64,000 bases of DNA from Mercurialis annua (lineage: Eukaryota > Streptophyta > Magnoliopsida > Malpighiales > Euphorbiaceae), in assembly GCF_937616625.2 (NCBI RefSeq), contig NC_065574.1:30010501-30074500 (forward strand). Direction: 5' to 3'. Of the stretch, positions 26,001-37,390 are shown in pieces (within the stretch, counting starts at the first letter, position 1; every line of letters starts with the position of its first letter). Made by a program: the position numbers and the translations under genes. Below the pieces are notes generated by a model that saw only the letters and a program-made list of their open reading frames with translations, was not told where the DNA came from and searched no databases.

Positions 26001-27497
26001 TGTACACATTTGGCTTAACTCGTTAAAGTGGGGTAACGCTTGGATTTGTTTCGTAATGTTTGTACACATTTGGCTTAAATCGCTAAAAAGGTGAAACGCT
26101 TGGATTTGTTTCGTAACCTTTTAAATGTTTGGCTTCAATCGCTATAATGGGTAAACGTTTGGATTTATTTTGCAACGTTTATAAACGTTTGGCTTAAATC
26201 GCTAAAAAGGTGAAACATTTGTTTTCGTTTCGAAACGTTTGTAAACGTTTGGCTTAAATCGCAGATACAGTGAAACATTTGGATTTGTTTCGTAACGTTT
26301 GTAAATGTTTGGTTTTGTTTCGTAATGTTCGTAAACGTGTGGCTTCAATCGCTAAAACGGGTAAACGTTTGGATTTGTTTTGTAACGTTTATAAACGTTT
26401 GGCTTAAAACGCTAAAAAGGTGAAACATTTGTTTTTGTTTCGTAACGTTTGTAAACGTTTAGCTTAAATCGCTAAAACAGGGAAGCGTTTGGATTTGTTT
26501 CGTAACGTTTATAAACGTGTGGTTTTGTTTCGTTATATTGCTAAATGTTTGGCTTTAATCGCTAAAAAGGTGAAACATTTTGATTTGTTCCATAACGTTT
26601 ATAAACGTTTCGCTTAAATCGCTAAAAAGGTGAAACGTTTGGTTTTGTTTCGTAACGTTTGTACACGTTTGGCTTAAATCGCTAAAATGGGGTAACGTTT
26701 GGAATTGTTTAGTAATATTTGTAAACGTTTGGCTTAAATCCCTAAAAAGGGGAAACATTTACGTTCGTTTCATAACGTTTGTAAACGTTTGGCTTATATT
26801 GCAAAAAATATGAAACGTTTGGATTTGTTTCGTGACGTTTGTAAACGTTTGGCTTAAATCGCCAAAAAGGTGAAACGCATGGATTTGTTTCGTAACATTT
26901 GTAATCATTTGGCTTAAATGGCTAAAATGAGGAAACATTTGGATTTGTTTCGTAATGTTTATAAACGTTTAGCTTAAATCGCTAAAAAGGTGAAACATTT
27001 GTTTTTTTTTGTAACGTTTGTAAAGCTTTGTCTTAAATTGCTAAAAAGGTCAAACGCTTGGATTTGTTTAGTAACGTTTTAAACGTTTGGCTTAAATCGC
27101 GAAAATGGGTAAACGTTTTTTATTTATTTTGTAACGTTTAGAAACGTTTGGCTTAAATCGCTAAAAAGGTGAAACTTTTGTTTTTGTTTCGTAACGTTTG
27201 TAAACGTTTGTCTAAATCGCTAAAACGGTGATACGTTTGAATTTGTTTCGTAATGTTTATAAACGTTTGGTTTTGTTTCGTAATGTTCGTAAACGTGTGG
27301 CTTCAATCGCTCAAAGGATGAAACATTTTGATTTGTTTCGTAACGTTTGTGAACGTTTGGCTTATATTGCTAAAAAGGTTAAACGCTTGGATTTGTTTCG
27401 TAAGGTTTGTAAACATTTGACTTAAATCGTTAAAAAAGTAAAAAGTTTGGATTTGTTTCGTAACGTTTTAAACGTTTGGTTTATTCCGTAACTTTTG
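23080..27497. repeat. 4.4-kb higher-order repeat, copy 3 (4,418 bp)
   Basis: Landmarks X (25346) and Y (27228) lie 4,418 and 4,417 bp after those of copy 2. It shares private variants with copy 4, such as TTTCATTCCGTAAG and an ATTTTTTTCGTAAAG in landmark X. Copies 3 and 4 therefore look like closer sisters to each other than to copy 1. Confidence 0.93.
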
Positions 27498-30400
27498 TAA
27501 AAGTTTGACTTCAATCGCTAAAAAGGTTACACGTTTGGATTTGTTACGTAATGTTTGTAAACGTTTAAATTGAATCACTAAAATGGGGAAACGGTTAGAT
27601 TTGTTAAGTAACGTTTGAAAACGTTTTGCTTAAATCGCTAAAATGGGGAAACATTTGGATTTGTTTCGTAACTTTTGTAAACGTTTGGATTAAATCGCTA
27701 AAAATGTGAAACGTTTCGTTTCATTCCGTAAGATTTGTAAACGTTTTGGCTTAAATCGCTAAAAAGGGGAAACGTTTTGATTTGTTTTGTAACGTTTACA
27801 AACGTTTGGCTTAAATCGCTAAAAAGGTGAAAGGTTTAAATTGCTAAAAAGGTGAAACACTTGGTTTTGTTTCGTAACGTTTGTACACATTTGGCTTAAC
27901 TCGTTAAAGTGGGGTAACGCTTGGATTTGTTTCGTAACGTTTGTACACATTTGGCTTAAATCGCTAAAAAGGTGAAACACTTGGATTTGTTTCGTAACCT
28001 TTTAAACGTTTGGCTTAAATTGCTAAAATGGGTAAACATTTGGATTTATTTTACAATGTTTATAAACGTTTGCCTTAAATCGCTAAAAAGGTGAAACATT
28101 TGTTTTTGTTTCGGAACGTTTGTAAACGTTTGGCTTAAATCGCAAATACAGTGAAACGTTTGGATTTGTTTCGTAACGTTTATAAATGTTTGGTTTTGTT
28201 TTGTAATCGCTAAAACGGGTAAACTTTTGGATTTGTTTTGTAACGTTAATAAGTGTTTGGCTTAAAACGCTAAAAAGGAGAAACGTTTGTTTCGTAACGT
28301 TTGTAAATGTTTGGCTTAAATCGCTAAAACAATGAAACGTTTGGATTTCTTTCGTAACATTTATAAACGTTTGGTTTTATTTCGTAATGTTCCTAAATGT
28401 TCGGTTTCAATCGCTAAAAAGATGAAACATTTTGATTTGTTTCGTAACGTTTATAAATGTTTCGCTTAAATCGCTAAAAAGGTGAAACGTTTGATTTTGT
28501 TTCGTAACGTTTGTACATGTTTGGCTTAAATGGCTAAAATGGGGAAACATTTGGATTTGTTTCGTAATGTTTATAAACGTTTAGCTTAAATCGCTAAAAA
28601 GGTGAAACATTTGTTTTTTTTTGTAACGTTTGTAAACCTTTGTCTTAAATTGCTAAAAAGTTCAAACGCTTGGATTTGTTTAGTAACGTTTTAAACGTTT
28701 GGCTTAAATCGCAAAAATGGGTAAATGTTTTTTATTTGTTTTGTAACGTTTATAAAAGTCTGGCTTAAATCGCTAAAAAGGCGAAACTTTTGTTTTTGTT
28801 TCGTAACGTTTGTAAACGTTTCGCTTAAATCGCTAAAACGGTGATACGTTTGAATTTGATTCGTAACGTTTATAAACGTTTGGTTTTGTTTCGTAATGTT
28901 CGTAAACGTGTGGCTTCAATCGCTCAAAGGGTGAAACATTTTGAATTGTTTCGTAACGTTTGTGAACGTTTGGCTTAAATTACTAAAAAGGTGAAATGCT
29001 TGAATTTGTTTCGTAACATTTGTAAACATTTGACTTAAATCGTTAAAAAAGTAAAACGTTTGAATTTGTTTCGTAACGTTTTAAACGTTTGGTTTATTCC
29101 GTAACTTTTGTAAGAGTTTGACTTCAATTGCTAAAAATGTTAAACGTTTGGATTTGTTTCGTAACATTTGTAAACGTTTAAATTGAATCGCTAAAATGGG
29201 GAAACGCTTGGATTTGTTAAATAACGTTTGAAAACGTTTGGCTTAAATCGCTAAAATGGGGAAACATTTGGATTTGTTTCGTAACTTTTGTAAACGTTTG
29301 GATTAAATCGCTAAAAATGTGAAACGTTTGGTTTTGTTCCGTAAGATTTGTAAACGTTTTGGCTTAAATCGCTAAAAAGGGGAAACGGTTGGATTTGTTT
29401 TGTAACGTTTACAAACGTTTGGCTTAAATCGCTAAAAAGATGAAAGGTTAAAATTGCTAAAAAGGTGAAACACTTGGTTTTGTTTCGTAACGTTTGTACA
29501 CGTTTGGCTTAAATCGTTAAAGTGGAGTAACGCTTGGATTTGTTTCGTAAAGTTTGTACACATTTGGCTTAAATCGCTAAAAAGGTGAAACGCTTGGATT
29601 TGTTTCGTAACCTTTTAAATGTTTGGCTTAAATCGCAAAAATGGGTAAACGTTTTTTATCTGTTTTGTAACGTTTAGAAACGTTTGGCTTAAATCGCTAA
29701 AAAGGTGAAACGTTTGTTTTTGTTTCGTAATGTGTGTAAACGTTTGGCTTAAATCGCTAAAACGGTGATACGTTTGAATTTTTTTCGTAAAGTTTATAAA
29801 CGTTTGGTTTTGTTTCGTAATGTTCGTAAACGTGTGGCTTCAATCACTCAAAGGGTGAAACATTTTGATTTGTTTCGTAACGTTTGTGAACATTTGGCTT
29901 ATATTGCTAAAAAGGTGAAACGCCTGGATTTGTTTCGTAAGGTTTGTAAACATTTGACTTAAATTGTTAAAAAGGTAAAAAGTTTGGATTTGTTTCGTAA
30001 CGTTGTTAAACGTTTGGTTTATTCCGTAACTTTTGTAAAAGTTTGACTTCAATCGCTAAAAAGGTTACACGTTTGGATTTGTTTCGTAACGTTTGTAAAT
30101 GTCTAAATTGAATCGCTAAAATGGGGAAACCCTTGGATTTGTTAAGTAACGTTTGAAAACTTTTGGCATAAATCACTAAAATGGGGTAACATTTGGATTT
30201 GTTTCGTAACTTTTGTAAACGTTTGGATTAAATCGTTAAAAATGTGAAACGTTTGGTTTTGTTCCTAAGATTTGTAAACGTTTTGTCTTAAATCGCTAAA
30301 AAGGGGAAACGTTTAGATTTGTTTTGTAACGGTTACAAACGTTTGGCTTAAATCGCTAAAAAGGTGAAAGGTTTAAATTGCTAAAAAGGTGAAACACTTG

Positions 30401-31917
30401 GTTTTGTTTCGTAACGTTTGTACACATTTGGCTTAACTCGTTAAAGTGGGGTAACGCTTGGATTTGTTTCGTAATGTTTGTACACATTTGGCTTAAATCG
30501 CTAAAAAGGTGAAACGCTTGGATTTGTTTCGTAACCTTTTAAATGTTTGGCTTCAATCGCTATAATGGGTAAACGTTTGGATTTATTTTGCAACGTTTAT
30601 AAACGTTTGGCTTAAATCGCTAAAAAGGTGAAACATTTGTTTTCGTTTCGAAACGTTTGTAAACGTTTGGCTTAAATCGCAGATACAGTGAAACATTTGG
30701 ATTTGTTTCGTAACGTTTGTAAATGTTTGGTTTTGTTTCGTAATGTTCGTAAACGTGTGGCTTCAATCGCTAAAACGGGTAAACGTTTGGATTTGTTTTG
30801 TAACGTTTACAAACGTTTGGCTTAAAACGCTAAAAAGGTGAAACATTTGTTTTTGTTTCGTAACGTTTGTAAACGTTTAGCTTAAATCGCTAAAACAGGG
30901 AAGCGTTTGGATTTGTTTCGTAACGTTTATAAACGTGTGGTTTTGTTTCGTTATATTGCTAAATGTTTGGCGTTAATCGCTAAAAAGGTGAAACATTTTG
31001 ATTTGTTCCATAACGTTTATAAACGTTTCGCTTAAATCGCTAAAAAGGTGAAACGTTTGGTTTTGTTTCGTAACGTTTGTACACGTTTGGCTTAAATCGC
31101 TAAAATGGGGTAACGTTTGGAATTGTTTAGTAATATTTGTAAACGTTTGGCTTAAATCCCTAAAAAGGGGAAACATTTACGTTCGTTTCATAACGTTTGT
31201 AAACGTTTGGCTTATATTGCAAAAAATGTGAAACGTTTGGATTTGTTTCGTGACGTTTGTAAACGTTTGGCTTAAATCGCCAAAAAGGTGAAACGCATGG
31301 ATTTGTTTCGTAACATTTGTAATCATTTGGCTTAAATGGCTAAAATGAGGAAACATTTGGATTTGTTTTGTAATGTTTATAAACGTTTAGCTTAAATCGC
31401 TAAAAAGGTGAAACATTTGTTTTTTTTTTGTAACGTTTGTAAAGCTTTGTCTTAAATTGCTAAAAAGGTCAAACGCTTGGATTTGTTTAGTAACGTTTTA
31501 AACGTTTGGCTTAAATCGCGAAAATGGGTAAACGTTTTTTATTTATTTTGTAACGTTTAGAAACGTTTGGCTTAAATCGCTAAAAAGGTGAAACTTTTGT
31601 TTTTGTTTCGTAACGTTTGTAAACGTTTGGCCTAAATCGCTAAAACGGTGATACGTTTGAATTTGTTTCGTAACGTTTATAGACGTTTGGTTTTGTTTCG
31701 TAATGTTCGTAAACGTGTGGCTTCAATCGCTCAAAGGATGAAACATTTTGATTTGTTTCGTAACGTTTGTAAACGTTTGGCTTATTTTGCTAAAAAGGTT
31801 AAACGCTTGGATTTGTTTCGTAAGGTTTGTAAACATTTGACTTAAATCGTTAAAAAATTAAAAAGTTTGGATTTGTTTCGTAACGTTTTAAACGTTTGGT
31901 TTATTCCGTAACTTTTG
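27498..31917. repeat. 4.4-kb higher-order repeat, copy 4 (4,420 bp)
   Basis: Landmarks X (29765) and Y (31648) follow copy 3 at about 4,420 bp. Small private changes include GTTCCTAAG (a 2-bp loss near 30,264) and TATAGACG in landmark Y. Monomer order is otherwise unchanged. No foreign sequence is present. Confidence 0.92.
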
Positions 31918-34711
31918 TAAAAGTTTGACTTCAATCGCTAAAAAGGTTACACGTTTGGATTCGTTACGTAATGTTTGTAAACGTTTAAATTGAATCACAA
32001 AAATGGGGAAACGGTTAGATTTGTTAAGTAACGTTTGAAAACGTTTTGCCTAAATCGCTAAAATGGGGAAACATTTGGATTTGTTTCGTAACTTTTGTAA
32101 ACGTTTGGATTAAATCGCTAAAAATGTGATATGTTTGGTTTCGTTCCGTAAGATTTGTAAACGTTTTGGCTTAAATCGCTAAAATGGGGAAACGTTTTGA
32201 TTTGTTTTGTAACGTTTACAAACGTTTGGCTTAAATCGCTAAAAAGGTGAAAGGTTTAAATTGCTAAAAAGGTGAAACACTTGGTTTTGTTTCGTAACGT
32301 TTGTACACATTTGGCTTAACTCGTTAAAGTGGGGTAACGCTTGGATTTGTTTCTTAACGTTTGTACACATTTGGCTTAAATCGCTAAAAAGGTGAAACAC
32401 TTGGATTTGTTTCGTAACCTTTTAAACGTTTGGCTTATATTGCTAAAATGGGTAAACGTTTGGATTTATTTTACAACGTTTATAAACGTTTGCCTTAAAT
32501 CGCTAAAAAGGTGAAACATTTGTTTTTGTTTCGGAACGTTTGTAAACGTTTGGCTTAAATCGCAAATACAAGGAAACGTTTGGATTTGTTTCGTAACGTT
32601 TATAAATGTTTGGTTTTGTTTTGTAATCGCTAAAACGGGTAAACTTTTCGATTTGTTTTGTAACGTTAATAAGTGTTTGGCTTAAAACGCTAAAAAGGAG
32701 AAACGTTTGTTTCGTAACGTTTGTAAATGTTTGGCTTAAATCGCTAAAACAATGAAACGTTTGGATTTCTTTCGTAACATTTATAAACGTTTGGTTTTAT
32801 TTCGTAATGTTCCTAAATGTTCGGCTTCAATCGCTAAAAAGATGAAACATTTTGATTTGTTTCGTAACGTTTATAAATGTTTCGCTTAAATCGCTAAAAA
32901 GGTGAAACGTTTGGTTTTGTTTCGTAACGTTTGTACACGTTTGGCTTAAATCCCTAAAATGGGGTAACATTTGGATTTGTTTCGTAATGTTTGTAAACGT
33001 TTGGCTTAAATTCCTAAAAAGGGGAAATATTTACATTCGTTTCGTAACGTTTGTAAACGTTTGGCTTAAATTGCAAAAAATATGGAACGTTTGGATTTGT
33101 TTCGTGACGTTTGTAAACGTTTGTCTTAAATCGACAAAAAGGTGACAAGCTTGGATTTGTTTCGTAACATTTGTAAACATTTGGCTTAAATTGCTAAAAT
33201 AGGGAAACATTTGGATTTGTTTCGTAATGTTTATAAACGTTTAGCTTAAATCGCTAAAAAGATAAAACATTTGTTTTTGTTTCGTAACGTTTGTAATGTT
33301 TGGCTTAAATCGCTAAAACTGTGAAACGTTCGGATTTGTTTCGTAACGTTTATAAACGTTTGGTTTTGTTTTGTAATGTTCCGAAATGTTTGGCTTCAAT
33401 CGCTAAAAAGGTGAAACGTATTGATTTGTTTCGTAACGTTTATAAACGTTTCTCTTAAATTGCTAAAAAGGTGAAACGTTTGGTTTTGTTTCGTAACGTT
33501 TGTACACGTTTGGCTTAAATCGCTAAAATGGGGTAACGTTTGGATTTGTTTCGTAATGTTTGTAAACGTTTGGCTTAAATCCCTAAAAAGGGCAAATATT
33601 TTCATTCGTTTCATAACGTTTGTAAATGTTTGGCTTAAATTGCAAAAAATGGGAAACGTTTGGATTTGTTTCGTGATGTTTGTAAACGTTTGGCTTAAAT
33701 CGACAAAAAGGTGAAACCCTTGGATTTGTTTTATAACATTTGTAAACATTTGGCTTAAATGGCTAAAATGGGGAAACATTTGGATTTGTTTCGTAATGTT
33801 TATAAACGTTTAGCTTAAATCGCTAAAAAGGTGAAACATTTGGTTTTTTTTTGTAACGTTTGTAAACCTTTGTCTTAAATTGTTAAAAATGTGAAACTCT
33901 TGGATTTGTTTTGTAACGTTTATAAATGTTTGGGTTAAATCACTAAAAAGGTGAAACGTTTGTTTTTGTTTCGTAACGTTTGTAAACGTTTGGCTTAAAT
34001 CGCTAAAACGGTGATACGTTTGAATTTGTTTCGTAACGTTTATAAACGTTTGGTTTTGTTTCGTAATGTTCGTAAACATGTGGCTTCAATCGCTCAAAGG
34101 GTGAAACATTTTGATTTGTTTCGTAACGTTTGTGAACGTTTGGCTTAAATTGCTAAAAAAATGAAACGCTTGGATTTGTTTCGTAACGTTTGTAAACATT
34201 TGGCTTAAATCGTTAAAAAAGTAAAACGTTTGGATTTGTTTCGTAACGTTTTAAACATTTGGTTTATTCCGTAACTTTTGTAAGAGTTTGACTTCAATCG
34301 CTAAAAAGGTTAAACGTTTGGATTTGTTTCGTAACGTTTGTAAACGTTTAAATTGAATCGCTAAAATGGGGAAACGCTTGGATTTGATAAATAACGTCTG
34401 AAAACGTTTGGCTTAAATCGCTAAAATGGGGAAATATTTGGATTTGTTTCGTAACTTTTGTAAACGTTTGGATTAAATCGCTAAAAATGTGAAACGTTTG
34501 GTTTTGTTCCGTTAGATTTGTAAATGTTTTGGCTTAAATCGCTAAAAAGTGGAAACGTTTTGATTTGTTTTGTTTCGTAACGTTTGTACACGTTTGGCTT
34601 AAATCGTTAAAGTGGAGTAACGCTTGGATTTGTTTCGTAACGTTTGTACACATTTGGCTTAAATCGCTAAAAAGGTGAAACGCTTGGATTTGTTTCATAA
34701 CCTATTAAACG
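31918..34711. repeat. Partial, rearranged edge copy of the 4.4-kb HOR
   Basis: It follows the 1.6-kb block of copy 4 closely to about 32.93 kb. It then keeps a run of monomers (TAAATCCCTAAAATGGGG, TTCCTAAAAAGGGG, a TTACATTCG variant; about 32.95-33.24 kb) that the core copies lack but the left edge copy has. Related runs repeat at 33.4-34.0 kb, a Z-like landmark appears at 34013, and about 82 bp is missing near 34,570. The array is then cut by the retrotransposon. AAACG at 34707-34711 is the left target-site copy. Confidence 0.85.
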
Positions 34712-35591
34712 TGTCACGACCCAAATTATTGAGCCGGGACCGGCGCTAGGGAATGGGAGTGGTTGCTCTGAAACCCGTAGCAAGCCTAAAACTGTCGTTA
34801 TAAATTTCTCGCGATTAAAACATACTACTATATATAATACATTATCAGAAATCTTCTTTAAATAATATAATTCAATTATTAAAACATCGTATTTCTTTTC
34901 TAAAAACATTCGCAAACAAATTCTTAGAAACCAGGGTCTTACCGAGCGATATCTCATATCCAGCACCGCCCTGTTTCTGATCACAAACATAACCAATTCC
35001 TCTTAAGGCAATTGGTACACAATTCAAACGGATAAAACGCCATCTTTATAAACAACTTATTTATAAAACTATATCAGAGTTTATTTTTCAAATACCGTTT
35101 GAAATTAAATCATATACCTTATACTGACACCTACTGACTACTGCAGCTCTATAAAACTCGTACTTTGTGTAAGCCAAAAGGCTGCCGACACAAAGGAGAT
35201 GGTCTGTCTGATCCGACTCCGGTCACCTGAAAGGAAACACTGTGAGGGGGTCAGTATTTTGGGAAATACTGAGTGAGCTTGCAAGTCATTAACGGTATTA
35301 ATATAAAATATAACATCGCATCTTAAGAAGATAATAATATAAAACGTATGAACAGGTATTTGATCCGCACGAAACTAATGTCCTAGCATGCGACACATCT
35401 CTCGAATAATCATATATCATTCCACCCAATCGTAAATATCAATTGCGAGTCCAACTCGCTGGTGGCCCAGCCACTAGATACGGGGACTCCAGACTACCCC
35501 GTAGCCGAGTGCTCACTCGTATCAAAATCATATACCCAATCGTAATTTCATAATCATCATCAGCTCCCAGCTGTATCACATAATTTCTCAA

Positions 35592-35682
35592 ATGCAAACA
35601 CACTAGACTGACTCGATACTGGTGATCACACAGCCTATTGACACCCAATAGGTAGCTAGTTTCTTCGGATCGCATACTAGTT
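35592..35682 (-). other. 91-bp LTR block conserved between subfamilies
   Basis: The block (plus strand from ATGCAAACACACTAGACTG to CATACTAGTT) is identical in both LTRs of the complete element and differs at a single base from the solo LTR copy at 48429-48519. LTR sequence around it is much more diverged between the two subfamilies. It lies about 95 bp downstream of the TATA-like run on the transcribed strand, so it is probably near the start of the RNA. Its role is unknown. Confidence 0.75.
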
Positions 35683-35776
35683 CTCGTATATAGAAATTAA
35701 GAAAGCATATAACATTTCAATCAATTATATAACATGCGATGCGTATAAACAGTATATGTATATCTATACAAAATAA

Positions 35777-35789
35777 CTTTATATATATA
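35777..35789 (-). promoter_or_regulatory. Possible TATA box of the 3' LTR
   Basis: The minus strand reads TATATATATAAAG. The same motif is at 42749-42761 in the other LTR, and a variant (TATATTAAAG) is at the matching place in the solo LTR, with the neighbouring CGTGTAT conserved. Position and conservation fit a Pol II TATA box separating U3 from R. AT-rich sequence makes chance matches easy, so the call is tentative. Confidence 0.35.
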
Positions 35790-36205
35790 ATACACGAAAG
35801 TAAAATGCAACTCACAGTGACCGCTATCCAAATATGCAATATTATAATCCCGCAAGCGTAAGCTCCATGCGTTGCCCAATCACGTGCCCACTCCAGCTAA
35901 ATGGCTTGGTAGCTTGTCGGTACGTCAGCTACTTAATCGAGTCACCTATACGTTTAATCCATAAACGTGGGCTTAGTATTCAAACTCCTAAGTTATAAAC
36001 TTAGGTTAACACAATCGTATTTCAAATACGACTCTTAACTTTGATAATCTCTTAATCACACTTTTCTTTTAAACGTCCTAGTTTACGTTTTGATATTCAA
36101 TCGAATCACGATTGATTACACGACTTAAAATTGTTTGAAATCGAGTTTCCGCGTCGCGTCAGGGCCCAGAAAGCCAAAAATCAGGAATCCTCACTCGGCG
36201 AAGGA

Positions 36206-36373
36206 CTGCACGTTCGTGCAGCAGTGTACTGCAGACGCTGCACGATCGTGTGCTGCACGTTCGTGCGGTGTGCTACACGAACGTGTGCTACACGTTCGTG
36301 CAGTGTGCTACACGAACGTGTACTGCACGTTCGTGCAGTATGCTACACGAACGTGTACTGCACGTTCGTGCAG
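36206..36373. repeat. Palindromic GC-rich tandem array in the 3' LTR
   Basis: Tandem units of about 20 bp built on CACGTTCGTG, its complement CACGAACGTG, and the perfect palindrome CACGATCGTG, separated by short linkers such as CAGTGTGCTA. The array is CpG-rich in an otherwise AT-rich element. It lies several hundred bases upstream of the TATA-like run on the transcribed strand. It is about 51 bp shorter than its partner in the other LTR. Arginine/cysteine-rich open frames across it are by-products of the repeat. Confidence 0.85.
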
Positions 36374-36395
36374 CAAACGGCTTCCGATGTGCAGC

Positions 36396-36415
36396 CCCGG
36401 GGTTCATTCCCCGGG
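36396..36415. other. Short inverted repeat (CCCGGGG hairpin) in the 3' LTR
   Basis: Seven-base arms CCCGGGG and CCCCGGG surround a TTCATT loop. The same hairpin is at 43419-43438. The solo LTR has a hairpin of different sequence at the same place (49188-49208), so the pairing is kept although bases in the arms differ. Confidence 0.6.
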
Positions 36416-37377
36416 CCATTTCCGACGTGCTTAAACGTCCAAAGTCGATTCTAACATGATTTCCATTAATAACCACTTCAAATTTCATCAAAAACGCCAA
36501 TAGAAACGCGATTACGATTCGTTTAATTCGTTAAAATGAAATAACCCTTATTTATCAATTCTCATAATAAAAACGTCAAGCTTACCTCGATTTGAAGCTT
36601 AGCGATGATAGAGAATCGAATTCTGAACGAATCGATATAAAGAACTCGCGATTTGAGCGAGAAACGGCGAAACGGCGGCGAAACGTATCAATCGTCGAAA
36701 GCTTCTGTAACTTTCTCGCTTCCTCTGATCATCATCTCACCTTTCCTTATTCTTAAGGAAAGTTACTTATATATCATGGTTAATTAACAGCTTTGATCCT
36801 TCGTTTCTTTAACTTAAACCATTTCTCTTTTAAACTTTCTAATTTAACTAAATGGTTTAATTATCCTTTTAATTCGATTACTTACGTATTATTTATATCC
36901 AATAAATAATACTAACCCAATATTTTATTTTTCCGTCATTAGTCTTCAAATTGCTATTCTCTAAGCTTAATTGGCTAATTTACACTTCAGCCCTTAAACT
37001 TCTCAAAAGTTGCAATTTAGCCCAAAACGCATCCGCGTCTAAATTTTAAAAGGTCTCCGATTGACCCGAAACTTTTACCACATATACTATAAAACATTTC
37101 GCGGACCTTGGCGAAATAATTTTCACTTCGGAATTTATATGGCTAAATTACCACTTTAGTCCTTGTACTTTATTTTGGAACTTTCTTGACATTTTTCCTT
37201 TTAATTCCAATTCTAACTTTAGACTTGAACTATATTATTAAATTCCTCGCATATAATTCTTTCCAAAACCGACCAACTAAAACTTATTCATCAGAAAACT
37301 TTCCGATTTTGCCACTCTGGCAAATCTAGACTGGACACGTGGTCCAATTAGATAATTTAATATTTTGGGGTATTACA

Positions 37378-37390
37378 TTCTTCCCCCCTT
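37378..37390 (-). other. Polypurine tract
   Basis: The minus strand reads AAGGGGGGAAGAA directly against the LTR start TGTAATACCCC. This is the expected plus-strand primer position of an LTR retrotransposon and closely matches tracts of plant Del/Tekay elements. Just upstream on the minus strand, GAAAATTCGAGGACGAATTTT resembles the tail of gypsy pol genes and may be a remnant. It fixes the element's orientation as minus. Confidence 0.88.

Larger units (their letters stand above)
34712..37377 (-). repeat. 3' LTR of the retrotransposon (2,666 bp)
   Basis: On the plus strand it starts TGTCACGACCC and ends GGGGTATTACA, so in element orientation it runs TGTAATACCCC to GGGTCGTGACA, with the canonical TG...CA ends. 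It aligns end to end with 41687-44400; I counted about 30 substitutions outside the palindromic tandem array. In element orientation it holds, in order: a long AT-rich upstream part, a short hairpin, the palindromic array, a TATA-like run, a strongly conserved 91-bp block, and a terminal part shared with the solo LTR. Short open frames here repeat in both LTRs and encode nothing I recognise. Confidence 0.93.

Noticed and set aside
36135..36434. LTR palindromic array as an independent miniature transposon
   Set aside because: It occupies the same place in both LTRs, and a different array of similar design is at the same place in the solo LTR, so it is part of the LTR.
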